Notes under the pieces: generated by a model | Seen by the model: the letters and a program-made list of their open reading frames with translations, nothing else | What the model was told of the DNA's origin: nothing | The model's database searches: none | Source of the DNA: Blastocatellia bacterium | GTDB taxonomy: Bacteria; Acidobacteriota; Blastocatellia; UBA7656 | Assembly (NCBI GenBank): GCA_035275065.1 | Contig: DATENM010000090.1 | Coordinates: 1 to 64,000, forward strand | Direction: 5' to 3' | DNA: 64,000 nucleotides | Translations under genes and position numbers: made by a program | Shown here: positions 51,342-60,955 of the stretch, piece after piece | Position numbering within the stretch: the first letter of the stretch is position 1 | Layout of the letters: each line of letters opens with the position of its first letter

Positions 51342-52231
51342 TGTTAGAGATGGCCAACTTGAACGGTTGCGGCACGGCGCTCGTCACGCCATTTAATGAA
51401 GACCGCACAGTTGACGAAGCCGCTCTGCGGGCGCTGGTCGAATGGCAGATTGCCGAAGGCATAGACTTTCTGGTGCCCTGCGGCACGACCGGCGAAAGCG
51501 CGACGCTCGGCGATGACGAGATGCGGCGCGTCGTCGAGATCGTCTTGCAGACGGCGCAGGGCCGCGTGCAGGTGGTGGCCGGCGCCGGCGGCAACAACAC
51601 GGCGCACGTCATCGAGCTGGCGCAAGAATACGAGCGCCTCGGCGCGCGCGGGCTGCTCTCGGTCACGCCTTACTACAACAAGCCGACGCAGGAAGGGCTC
51701 TATCAGCACTATCGCGCCATCGCCGAAGCGACCGCGTTGCCGATCATCGTCTATAACGTGCCGCCGCGCACCAACGTCAACCTGCTGCCTGACACGCTCA
51801 TCCGTTTGGCCGAGCTGCCGAACATCATCGGGGTCAAGGAAGCGTCGGGCGACATCTCGCAGATCGCTGAGATCGTCACGCGCGCGCCGGCAGGGTTCAA
51901 GGTTTTTTCGGGCGATGATTCGATGACGCTGCCGGTCGTCGCCGTCGGCGGCGTCGGCTTGATCTCGGTGGCGTCGAACGAAGCGCCGCGCCAGATGACG
52001 GCGCTGGCGCGCGCCGCCTTAGAGAATGATTGGGAAGAAGCGCGGCGCTTGAATCGCGAGCTATGGTCGCTGATGAAGGTCAACTTCATCGAAGCGAGCC
52101 CCGGCCCGGTCAAAGCGGCGCTGGCGATGATGGGCAAGATCAAAGAAAACTACCGGCTGCCCATCGTGCCGGTGACGACGGCGACCAGAGACAGGCTGCG
52201 CGGCGTGCTGACTGAGCTGAAACTGGTTTGA
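51341..52231 (+). CDS. dapA: 4-hydroxy-tetrahydrodipicolinate synthase
   Basis: A 296-residue TIM-barrel lyase that condenses pyruvate with aspartate semialdehyde. Present: T-A-L-V-T-P-F near 13, G-T-T-G-E-S near 49, the Tyr of Y-Y-N-K-P-T-Q, and the Schiff-base Lys in I-I-G-V-K-E-A-S-G-D near 165. ATG 51341 overlaps the dapB stop by one base; a second in-frame ATG at 51350 is also possible. Very tight spacing indicates one transcript with dapB and dapD. Confidence 0.92.
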   Translation: MLEMANLNGCGTALVTPFNEDRTVDEAALRALVEWQIAEGIDFLVPCGTTGESATLGDDEMRRVVEIVLQTAQGRVQVVAGAGGNNTAHVIELAQEYERLGARGLLSVTPYYNKPTQEGLYQHYRAIAEATALPIIVYNVPPRTNVNLLPDTLIRLAELPNIIGVKEASGDISQIAEIVTRAPAGFKVFSGDDSMTLPVVAVGGVGLISVASNEAPRQMTALARAALENDWEEARRLNRELWSLMKVNFIEASPGPVKAALAMMGKIKENYRLPIVPVTTATRDRLRGVLTELKLV

Positions 52232-52248
52232 ACGACACGGGTAAACGG

Positions 52249-53078
<830 letters not shown>

Positions 53079-53079
<1 letters not shown>

Positions 53080-53190
53080 AAGTCAGAAGTCAGGAGACCG
53101 AAGTCAGAATGAATAAGGAAGTCGGCACGCAGCGCCTTCCACTTTTATTCTGACTTCTGACTTCTGACTCCTGACTTCTGACTCCTGACT
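53079..53190. repeat. STRR-like hairpin, GACTCCT type, core copy B
   Basis: Same core as 24394-24493 (AGTCAGAATGAATAAGG ... CTTTTATTCTGACTT) with CTGACTTCTGACTCC arrays at the right. The last heptamer ends at 53190, the base before ATG 53191, with no Shine-Dalgarno visible. Confidence 0.85.
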
Positions 53191-54339
53191 ATGTTTTCTC
53201 CCGCCGAGCGATTGAAGAATGTCCGCAAGAGCGCGACGCGCGTGCTATACGACAACGCGCCGCCGGGCTCGATCAATCTCGGTCTGGGCGAGCCGGACTT
53301 TCCGACGCCTGTGGTCGCGCGCCGCGCCGCCATCGAGTTTATTGAAGAGGGCTTTGTCGGCTACACGCCGAACGCCGGCATCCTGCCATTGCGCGAGCAG
53401 ATCGCCGCTTATCACAGCGAAGGGGCGCGCGCGCCGTTTACGGCCGATCAGGTCTGCGTGATGAACGGCACCGAAGAGGCGCTGTTTGCCACGGTGATGA
53501 CGATTGCCGGGCCGGGCGATGAGGTGCTGCTGCCCGACCCCTGCTATCTCGCCTATCCGCCGATTGTTGAGTTGGCGGGGGCGCGGGCGACTTACTACCG
53601 AATGCCCGCGGCGCGCGGCTTCATGTTCGACCGCGAAATTTTTGCCGCCGCGGTTAGCGAGAAGACGAAGCTCGTTATCTTGCTATCGCCATCCAACCCG
53701 ACGAGCCGCGTGATCGCCGCCGCCGACTTGCGATTCATCGCCGAGCGTTTGCGCGGCACAAACGCCTACGTTATCGCCGACGAGATTTACCGCGAGCTCT
53801 ATTTTGCCGAGCGCCCCGCGACGATCTCGGAGTTCTATGACCGGACGATCATCATCTCCGGCCTGTCGAAGAGCATGAGCATGACCGGCTGGCGGTTGGG
53901 CTGGTGCGTCGGCCCCGCGGAAGTGATCGGTCACATCACGGTGATGCACCAGTATATTTCGACCTGCGCGTCAGGCGTGTCACAGCGCGCGGCGCTGGCG
54001 GCCTTCACCGACGAGGGCCGAAGGGCGACCGCCGAGATGCGCGACGAATTAAAACGCCGCAACGAAGTGATGGCCCGCGCCATCGAGCGCGACCTGCAAT
54101 TGCCATTCGTGCAGGGCGAAGGCGCGTATTACATCATGCTCGGCGTGTCCAGTTTTGGCCCTTCGATGGATACGGCGATGCGCCTGCTCAAGCATCGCGT
54201 CATCACAGTGCCGGGCGCGGCCTTCGGCTCGGAAGGCGAAGGCTACCTGCGGCTGTCGTTCTCGATTGCGCCGCACTTGATTGAAGAGGGCATCCGCCGC
54301 ATCGCCGCCGGTCTTGACAAGGCCGCGCCGCCGGAATAA
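53191..54339 (+). CDS. PLP-dependent class I aminotransferase, probable succinyl-diaminopimelate aminotransferase
   Basis: A 382-residue fold-type I aminotransferase. N-terminal S-I-N-L-G-L-G-E-P-D-F-P, the P-S-N-P-T-S cofactor-side motif near 170, D-E-I-Y near 202, the PLP Lys in S-G-L-S-K-S-M-S-M-T-G near 230, and the C-terminal Arg in Y-L-R-L-S-F-S. Its place right after dapD makes the DapC step the best reading. An aspartate or alanine aminotransferase in moonlighting use, or DapL, cannot be ruled out. Confidence 0.85.
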   Translation: MFSPAERLKNVRKSATRVLYDNAPPGSINLGLGEPDFPTPVVARRAAIEFIEEGFVGYTPNAGILPLREQIAAYHSEGARAPFTADQVCVMNGTEEALFATVMTIAGPGDEVLLPDPCYLAYPPIVELAGARATYYRMPAARGFMFDREIFAAAVSEKTKLVILLSPSNPTSRVIAAADLRFIAERLRGTNAYVIADEIYRELYFAERPATISEFYDRTIIISGLSKSMSMTGWRLGWCVGPAEVIGHITVMHQYISTCASGVSQRAALAAFTDEGRRATAEMRDELKRRNEVMARAIERDLQLPFVQGEGAYYIMLGVSSFGPSMDTAMRLLKHRVITVPGAAFGSEGEGYLRLSFSIAPHLIEEGIRRIAAGLDKAAPPE

Positions 54340-54391
54340 TCATCGCTGCACCCTCTGGGCTCTCAAAACCAACTCGATAGGTGAGGTTGCT

Positions 54392-56392
54392 ATGCAATCA
54401 CGCTCCTTGTCGCTCAAGTGCTTGCCGTTGTCGTTGGCGCTGCTGATTCTCTGCCCTCTGCTCGCGCGCGCGGCGGATTATCCTACGCACCCGCTCGATT
54501 CGCTGAGTCGTGAAGAGATTCTAACGACTGTCGAAATCCTCAAGGCCGGCGGCAAAACCACAGATGCCAGCCGCTACGCCACGATCATGCTGCGCGAGCC
54601 GCCGAAGGCCGAGGTGTTGGCCTTCAAACCGGGCAGCGCCTTTCGCCGCGAAGCCTTCGCGGTCGTCTACGAGCGCGCCACTAACAAAACCTTCGAGGCC
54701 GTCGTTGATCTGAACAAGAAGGCGCTGCTGTCGTGGAAAGAAGCGCCGGGTGTGCAGCCGGCGTTTCTGATCGAAGACCTCATCATGGCGGAGCAGATCG
54801 TTAAGGCCGACCCGCAGTGGCAGGCCGCCATGCGCAAGCGCGGCATCACCGACTTCAAGAATGTAAACGCGGACGCGTGGGCATCGGGCTTCTACGGCAC
54901 CGCCGACGAAAACGGCGCGCGCACCGCACGCGTCGTCTCTTACTACAACGAAGGCACGCGGAACGCTGACGCACGGCCCATTGAGGGCGTCATTGCTTAT
55001 GTGAACCTGAACACCAAACACGTCTACAAGCTTGTGGATACGGGCGTCGTGCCGATACCGCCACAGAAGGCCGACCTCGACATGCAGGCAATCGGCAAGC
55101 AGCGCGAAGCGCCGAAGCCTTTGCAGATCGTTCAGCCGCAGGGCGCGAGCTTTGAAGTCAATGGCAGCGAAGTGCGCTGGCAGAAGTGGCGTTTCCGTTT
55201 CAGCATGACGCCGCGCGAAGGGCTGGTGCTGCACACGGTCGGTTACGAAGACGAAGGCCGCGTGCGCCCGATCCTCTACCGCGCGTCGCTGGCAGAGATG
55301 GTCGTGCCGTACGGTGACCCGCAGGCCGGATGGTTCTTTCGCAACGCGTTCGACGAAGGCGAATACGGCATCGGGCGGCTGGCCTTGTCGCTTGAGCCGC
55401 AGACCGACACGCCCGACAACGCCGTGACCTTTGACGCGGTCTTCCCCGGCGAGACCGGCGGCGGCGTCTTGCCGGTCAAGCGCGCCGTGGCGCTCTACGA
55501 ACGCGACGGCGGCGTGCTGTGGAAGCATGCCGATTACTCATCGTTTCCGTTTATGCATAATGAATCGCGGCGGGCGCGCGATCTGGTGCTCGCGTGGTTC
55601 GCCAACGTCGGCAATTACGAATACGGGTTTAACTGGATATTTCATCAGGATGGCTCGCTCGAGATGGAAGTGCAGTTGACCGGCATCATGGCGGCGCGCG
55701 GCATTGACGAAACCGAGAACCACCCGGCCCACAACGGCGAAGGCCACGGGCACAAAGTCGCGCCGGGTGTCGAGGCCGTACACCATCAGCACTTCTTCAA
55801 CTTCAGGCTCGACATGGACGTTGACGGCGCAAACAATCGCCTGGTCGAGATGAACACGCAGGCGTCGGCGGCCGGGCCGCAGAACCCGCATAACAATTCC
55901 TTCACCATGATCGAGACCCCTCTGCTTACAGAGCGCGCCGCGCAACGACAGATGAGCATGGCGACGAGCCGCAAGTGGAAAGTGATCAACCCGGCGGTGA
56001 AGAACCAGCTAGGCGAGCCGACCGGGTACATTCTCTTCCCTGGCGAAAACGCGGTGCCATACGCCGCGCCGACATCAAGCGTGCGCAAGCGTGCAGGCTT
56101 CCTCAACGCACACCTCTGGGCGACGCCTTATAAACAGGACGAGCAATTCGCTGCCGGTGATTACATCAATCAGAGCATGGGCGGCGAGGGCTTGCCGAAG
56201 TGGACGGCGGCCAATCGCCCGATTGACAATCAGGATTTGGTGCTGTGGTACACGCTCGGCGTCACGCACATCCCGCGCCCCGAAGAGTGGCCCGTCATGA
56301 CCTGTCACCGCGCCGGCTTCAAGCTCATGCCGGCGGGCTTCTTCGCCCGCAACCCGGCGCTCGACGTCCCCAAGCCTGCGGCCAATCAATAA
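54392..56392 (+). CDS. Exported copper amine oxidase
   Basis: A 666-residue exported quinoprotein (signal peptide ending near A-R-A-A-D) that oxidises primary amines to aldehydes with release of ammonia and peroxide. The topaquinone precursor Tyr sits in N-V-G-N-Y-E-Y-G-F-N-W, matching the N-Y-D/E consensus. Copper-site His candidates lie in H-H-Q-H-F-F-N-F-R and M-T-C-H-R near the end. Length fits the family (about 640-750). ATG 54392 has GAGG upstream; the open frame from 54281 is a longer shadow. Confidence 0.88.
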   Translation: MQSRSLSLKCLPLSLALLILCPLLARAADYPTHPLDSLSREEILTTVEILKAGGKTTDASRYATIMLREPPKAEVLAFKPGSAFRREAFAVVYERATNKTFEAVVDLNKKALLSWKEAPGVQPAFLIEDLIMAEQIVKADPQWQAAMRKRGITDFKNVNADAWASGFYGTADENGARTARVVSYYNEGTRNADARPIEGVIAYVNLNTKHVYKLVDTGVVPIPPQKADLDMQAIGKQREAPKPLQIVQPQGASFEVNGSEVRWQKWRFRFSMTPREGLVLHTVGYEDEGRVRPILYRASLAEMVVPYGDPQAGWFFRNAFDEGEYGIGRLALSLEPQTDTPDNAVTFDAVFPGETGGGVLPVKRAVALYERDGGVLWKHADYSSFPFMHNESRRARDLVLAWFANVGNYEYGFNWIFHQDGSLEMEVQLTGIMAARGIDETENHPAHNGEGHGHKVAPGVEAVHHQHFFNFRLDMDVDGANNRLVEMNTQASAAGPQNPHNNSFTMIETPLLTERAAQRQMSMATSRKWKVINPAVKNQLGEPTGYILFPGENAVPYAAPTSSVRKRAGFLNAHLWATPYKQDEQFAAGDYINQSMGGEGLPKWTAANRPIDNQDLVLWYTLGVTHIPRPEEWPVMTCHRAGFKLMPAGFFARNPALDVPKPAANQ

Positions 56393-56438
56393 TCGCGCGG
56401 CAATGCTATGATGTTAGTCGCTCGCGGATTGATTGCGC

Positions 56439-57095
56439 ATGAACCAGATGAGCTTACTCGACACGCTGCTGGGACTATTCAAGAGCTACGGCTATTGGAT
56501 CGTCTTCTTCGGCGTGATGCTAGAGAATGCCGGCCTGCCGGTGCCCGGCGAAACGATTCTGCTGGCCGCCGGTTTCTTTGCCAGCGAGGGCGATTTTTCA
56601 ATGCCGCTGGTCATGCTGATTGCCACCGCCGGCGCGGTCCTCGGCGACAACTGCGGCTACTGGGTCGGCCACCGGGTCGGGCGCGGCGTGCTGATCAAGT
56701 ATGGGCGCTTTGTGATGCTGACCGAGACGCGCTTTGTCGCGATGGAAAAATATTTCGCCTCGCACGGCGATAAGACCGTGCTGGTGGCGCGCTTCATCAC
56801 CGGCTTTCGCGTCTTCACGGCGCTGTTTGCCGGCGCGTCGCACATGCGCTGGCGGACGTTTTTCATCTTCAACGTGCTCGGCGCCATCTCGTGGGCGGTG
56901 GTGATGACGCTGCTCGGCTACTTCTTCGGCAAGAGCTGGGACCTGCTTGAGCAGTACATCAAGGGCGCGGGCTTCGTGATGGCCGGCGCTGTCGTCGTCC
57001 TGATCGTCGGCTTCCAACTGTACAAACGGCGCAAGCGGATTGCCGAAGCCAGGCGCGCTGAAGTCGAGCGCGCCGCGGCCAGCGACGCCGACTGA
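56439..57095 (+). CDS. DedA/SNARE-associated (VTT) family membrane protein
   Basis: A 218-residue inner-membrane protein with about five hydrophobic segments. The VTT signature is clear: E-N-A-G-L-P-V-P-G-E-T near 29-39, G-D-N-C-G-Y-W-V-G near 72, and R-F-I-T-G-F-R-V-F near 120. DedA proteins flip or recycle lipid carriers and support envelope and pH homeostasis. ATG 56439 preferred; 56448 is an alternative. The C-terminus is a short basic tail. Confidence 0.88.
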   Translation: MNQMSLLDTLLGLFKSYGYWIVFFGVMLENAGLPVPGETILLAAGFFASEGDFSMPLVMLIATAGAVLGDNCGYWVGHRVGRGVLIKYGRFVMLTETRFVAMEKYFASHGDKTVLVARFITGFRVFTALFAGASHMRWRTFFIFNVLGAISWAVVMTLLGYFFGKSWDLLEQYIKGAGFVMAGAVVVLIVGFQLYKRRKRIAEARRAEVERAAASDAD

Positions 57096-57207
57096 GCCAG
57101 GCGACCCACGCCTCACAACGCCTTCTTTGACCCGCGGCACCCCCCGGCCATAGAATCCTTGTGAGAGGTACGGGCCGCCCGCGCCGCCTCACCCATCGGG
57201 AGGACAC

Positions 57208-58977
57208 GTGACCCGCAACACCGCTTTCATCTCGCTCCTACTCTTTGGCGCCTCCTTCGCACTGGCGCAGGTCGTGACGCCCGGCGACGAAGCCAAGAAG
57301 CTCCACGCGCTGTTTGATGAAGATTGGCAGTGGGGCCTCAAGCAGTTCCCGGAGATGGCGACGCTGCTGGGCGACGACCGCTACAACGACCGCCTCACCG
57401 ACTACTCGCCCGAGGCCCTGGCGCGCAACAAGGCCCACGACCGCGAGATGCTCGACCGCATCCAGAAGATCGACCGCGCCAAGCTCGCCGGCCAGGACGT
57501 CATCTCTTACGATCTCTTCCTGCGCGACAAGCGTCTCAGTGTCGAAGGCGCACGCTTCCCGACCGAGCTTATGCCGGTGGATCAGATGAACGGCGTACAA
57601 ATCCTCTTCGGCCAGCTCGTCGGCAGCACGCCCTTTCGCAATGCGAAGGATTATGCCGATTACCTGGCGCGCCTCGCCGCCCTGCCGCGCCAGATTGACC
57701 AGCTCATCGCGCTGATGCGGCGCGGCATCGCGAGCGGCTGGGTACAGCCAGCCGTCCCACTGCGCTCGCTGCCGGCGCAGATCGAGGGACAGATCGCCGC
57801 CGACCCGGCCGCAAGCCCCGCTTTCGCGCCGTTCAAGAATTTCCCTGCCGACCTGCCCGCCGCCGAGCGCATGCGGCTCGTGGCGGCGGGCCGTCAAGCG
57901 GTCAACGATTCGTTCACGCCGGCCATGCAGAAGCTCCTGGCGTTCGTGAAGAATGATTACCTGCCGGCGGCCCGCAAGGACATCGGCGCGTCGAGCCTGC
58001 CGGATGGCGCGGCTTATTACCAACATTCCATCCGCCGCCACACGACGACCGACCTGACCGCGAAAGAGATTCACGAGATCGGCGTCAGAGAGGTCGCGCG
58101 CATCCGCGGCGAGATGGAAGCCATCATCCGCGGCGTCGGCTTCAAGAGGACATTCCAGGAATTCCTAACCTTCCTGCGCACAGACCCGCGGTTTTATTAC
58201 GGCAGCGCCGACGACCTGATTGCCGGCTATGCGCTGATCGCCAAGCGCGCCGATGGCGAGCTGCCGAAGCTCTTTGCCGAGCTGCCGCGCAACTCTTACG
58301 GCATCCGTGTTATTCCTGATTATGAGGCACCGGCGCAGACGACCGCTTACTACCAGCCGGGCGCATCGGGGGCGCGCGCCGGCATCTACATGATCAACAC
58401 CTACAAGCTCGACACGCGGCCGCGTTACGAGATGGAGGCGCTGACGCTGCACGAGTCTGTGCCCGGCCACCACCTGCAAATCTCGCGCGCCCAGGAGCTG
58501 AAGGGCCTGCCCGAGTTCCGGCGCAATGCGGGCTATACGGCTTACGTCGAGGGCTGGGCGCTGTACGCCGAATCTCTGGGCGGCGAGATGGGCTTCTACG
58601 CCGACCCCTACTCGAAGTTCGGGCAGCTGACGTACGAGATGTGGCGCGCCTGCCGGCTGGTCGTCGACACGGGGATGCACGCTATGGGCTGGACGCGCGA
58701 GCAGGCCATCAACTTCATGAAAGCGAACACCGCGAAGACCGAGAACGACATCGTCGTTGAGGTTGACCGCTACATCGTCTGGCCCGGCCAGGCGCTCGCC
58801 TACAAGCTCGGCGAGCTGAAGATCAAGGAACTGCGGGCGCGCGCCGCGCGGGAACTCGGGGCGCGCTTCGACGTTAGAAAGTTCCATAACGCCATTCTCG
58901 ACGACGGGCCGCTGCCGCTCGACCTGCTCGACCGGCGCTTGAGCGACTGGATTGCCGCCGAGAAGCGAAAGGAGTAA
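57208..58977 (+). CDS. Exported DUF885 family metallopeptidase-like protein
   Basis: A 589-residue exported protein (signal peptide 1-20) starting with GTG, preceded by GGGAGGA. The metal-binding core is L-H-E-S-V-P-G-H-H-L-Q near residue 415, with a downstream G-W-A-L-Y-A-E-S-L motif that provides a third ligand Glu. DUF885 proteins have a thermolysin-like helical architecture and probably act as peptidases. Only three bases separate it from the serpin gene, so the pair is very likely an operon. Confidence 0.85.
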   Translation: MTRNTAFISLLLFGASFALAQVVTPGDEAKKLHALFDEDWQWGLKQFPEMATLLGDDRYNDRLTDYSPEALARNKAHDREMLDRIQKIDRAKLAGQDVISYDLFLRDKRLSVEGARFPTELMPVDQMNGVQILFGQLVGSTPFRNAKDYADYLARLAALPRQIDQLIALMRRGIASGWVQPAVPLRSLPAQIEGQIAADPAASPAFAPFKNFPADLPAAERMRLVAAGRQAVNDSFTPAMQKLLAFVKNDYLPAARKDIGASSLPDGAAYYQHSIRRHTTTDLTAKEIHEIGVREVARIRGEMEAIIRGVGFKRTFQEFLTFLRTDPRFYYGSADDLIAGYALIAKRADGELPKLFAELPRNSYGIRVIPDYEAPAQTTAYYQPGASGARAGIYMINTYKLDTRPRYEMEALTLHESVPGHHLQISRAQELKGLPEFRRNAGYTAYVEGWALYAESLGGEMGFYADPYSKFGQLTYEMWRACRLVVDTGMHAMGWTREQAINFMKANTAKTENDIVVEVDRYIVWPGQALAYKLGELKIKELRARAARELGARFDVRKFHNAILDDGPLPLDLLDRRLSDWIAAEKRKE

Positions 58978-58980
58978 GCA

Positions 58981-60294
58981 ATGATCGCGCCTCTATCGTC
59001 AAAACGCCGGTTGCCGCGAGCCGTAACCGCGGGGCTGCTGCTGGCGCTGATTGGCTGCGCCGGCGTCAGCCATTCGGATGTCACTAACGACCCGCCCGCC
59101 AACAGCAACACGGCGAGCGCAAGCGAGCCAGCTATGGACAATTCACAGCAACCGGCGGGCGGCAATCTCGACCCGCGACTGGCGGCGGCCAACGCCCGCT
59201 TTGGTTTCAAGCTCTACGCACAGCTGACGCGGCAGAGCGCCGAAAAGAATATCTTCATCTCGCCGTCGAGCATCGCCCTCTGTTTGACCATGACTTACAA
59301 CGGCGCCGCCGGCGAAACCCGCGAGGCGATGGCGCGCGCTCTGGAGACGCAGGCGTTGAGCCTAGACGACCTCAATCGCGCCTATGCCGGCCTGCGGGCC
59401 GCGCTCGAAAGCCCGGACGCTAAGGTCAAGCTGCAAATCGCCAACTCGCTGTGGGCGCGGCGCGGCCTGGAGTTCAAGGATAGTTTCATCGAGCGCGACA
59501 AAACCTACTTTGGCGCGCAGGTGACGCCGTTGAACTTTGACGACCCGGCGACCCCTGCAATCATCAATCGCTGGGTCAGCGAAAAGACCGGCGGCAAGAT
59601 CGATAAGATCGTTGACCAGATCGATCCAAGCTCAGTCCTCTTCCTGATCAACGCCATCTACTTCAAAGGCGCGTGGGCCAAAACCTTTGACAAGGCGAAG
59701 ACCAGAGAAGACAACTTCACGCTGGCGCGTGGCAGTAAGCGCGTGCCGATGATGTCGCAGTCGGGCAGTTATGAGTATCTGGAGACCAAAGACTTTCAAG
59801 CCGTGAGCTTGCCTTACGGCGGCGGGCGCGTCAGTTTTTATGTCTTTCTGCCGGCGCAACAATCGAGCCTCGCGGCCTTTGAAAAAAATTTAAGCGAGGC
59901 CAACTGGCAACAGTGGATGCAGGGATTCGACACCTCGGAGGGCGACATCAGCTTGCCGCGCTTCCGCGTCACCTATGAAGCGACGCTCAACGATGCGCTC
60001 AAGGCTTTAGGGATGGGCGTGGCGTTTGACGAAGGCCGCGCGAACTTTTCCGAGATGATGGAGGCGGGCGGCCCGCGCGTCTTCATCAGCGCCGTCCGCC
60101 ACAAGACGTTTGCCGAAGTGAATGAAGAGGGCACGGAAGCCGCGGCGGTGACTTCGACAGAGATGCGCGCCACCTCGATGCGCCGCGCGCTGCAACGCTT
60201 CCGCATGGTCGTAGACCGCCCATTCTTCTGCGCGATTCGTGATAATACCAGCGGCGCGGTGCTGTTTATGGGCTCGATCTACGACCCGCAATAA
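58981..60294 (+). CDS. Serpin lipoprotein (serine protease inhibitor family)
   Basis: A 437-residue serpin with a lipobox (A-L-I-G-C-A, Cys near residue 22), so probably anchored in the outer or inner membrane. The fold markers are present: N-I-F-I-S-P-S-S-I-A-L near 88, L-I-N-A-I-Y-F-K-G-A-W near 219, the breach H-K-T-F-A-E-V-N-E-E-G-T-E-A-A-A. The hinge (E-E-G-T-E-A-A-A-V-T) with small residues indicates an inhibitor able to insert its loop. P1 by counting is Thr or a neighbour such as Arg. It follows the DUF885 peptidase by three bases. Confidence 0.9.
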   Translation: MIAPLSSKRRLPRAVTAGLLLALIGCAGVSHSDVTNDPPANSNTASASEPAMDNSQQPAGGNLDPRLAAANARFGFKLYAQLTRQSAEKNIFISPSSIALCLTMTYNGAAGETREAMARALETQALSLDDLNRAYAGLRAALESPDAKVKLQIANSLWARRGLEFKDSFIERDKTYFGAQVTPLNFDDPATPAIINRWVSEKTGGKIDKIVDQIDPSSVLFLINAIYFKGAWAKTFDKAKTREDNFTLARGSKRVPMMSQSGSYEYLETKDFQAVSLPYGGGRVSFYVFLPAQQSSLAAFEKNLSEANWQQWMQGFDTSEGDISLPRFRVTYEATLNDALKALGMGVAFDEGRANFSEMMEAGGPRVFISAVRHKTFAEVNEEGTEAAAVTSTEMRATSMRRALQRFRMVVDRPFFCAIRDNTSGAVLFMGSIYDPQ

Positions 60295-60308
60295 TGCGGC
60301 TACGCCGC

Positions 60309-60426
60309 AAGGCAAAAGTAAAAAGGCAAAAGGCAAAAGTGGCGGAGCCGGAATAATAGATAGCCTGAGGCTATTTATTTAATCCCCTGCCGACCTTTTG
60401 CCTTTTACCTTTTTACTTTTGCCTTC
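60309..60426. repeat. STRR-like hairpin, AGGCAAAA type
   Basis: AAGGCAAAAGTAAAAAGGC... on the left and CTTTTGCCTTTTACC... on the right pair over 30 or more bases. The inner stem TAGCCTGAGGCTA forms the loop. Located between convergent genes (serpin and the small basic protein), a natural bidirectional terminator position. Confidence 0.8.
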
Positions 60427-60442
60427 CGACCGCAGGTCGGGG

Positions 60443-60754
60443 TTACGGTTTAACGGCTTTCTTGACGGCGTTGCCGGTATTCTTTGTGGCTTTCACGGTG
60501 CCTTTGCCGTAGTTCTTGCTGCCGTGATAGACGTGTTTGCCGAAGTGTTTGCCGCCGCGCACGATGCGACCGTGCTTGACGTTATGGCCGAGGCTTTTGC
60601 CGGCCTTGCCCATCTCTTTGGTGCCTTCCTTCATCTGGCCCTTGACGGTCGGCTTGGCCTTCTGGGTGTCGTCCTGCGCCAGCGCGAAAGGCGTCGCGAT
60701 GGCCAGCGTCAAGCCCAGGGCACCGCTCGCGATTAGTTGACTGAGTTTACGCAT
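60443..60754 (-). CDS. Small basic exported protein
   Basis: A protein of about 103 residues with a signal peptide (L-I-A-S-G-A-L-G-L-T-L-A-I-A-T-P-F-A-L-A). The mature part is rich in Lys, Gly and His with short near-repeats (G-K-H-F-G-K-H-V-Y-H-G-S-K-N-Y-G-K). It has no cysteine and no enzyme motif. It may bind nucleic acid, acidic polymers or metal ions (His/Lys content). GAGGAG lies upstream of a run of ATG codons; 60754 and 60757 are equally good starts. Confidence 0.72.
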   Translation of the reverse strand: MRKLSQLIASGALGLTLAIATPFALAQDDTQKAKPTVKGQMKEGTKEMGKAGKSLGHNVKHGRIVRGGKHFGKHVYHGSKNYGKGTVKATKNTGNAVKKAVKP

Positions 60755-60955
60755 CATCATCACTCCTCGAAGAAGTCAGTTATGCCTGCTCGACTTTCGT
60801 CCACACGCGGTCGAGAAGCTTGAAAATTGCAAGTCGCGTTCCGGCAGACAAGCGCCGTGGTTTGCTGATTTTTCGCGGCCAGAGCCGCGCGCGCTCAATC
60901 CCGTGATTTATTTTGATTCAGCAAGCGGCGGCACCTCGCCGCGCGCGCCGGTCCT

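Noticed and set aside
53191..54339. Assignment as DapL (direct aminotransferase pathway)
   Set aside because: dapD and a DapE-like gene in the same cluster point to the succinylase branch, where a DapC-type step is needed.
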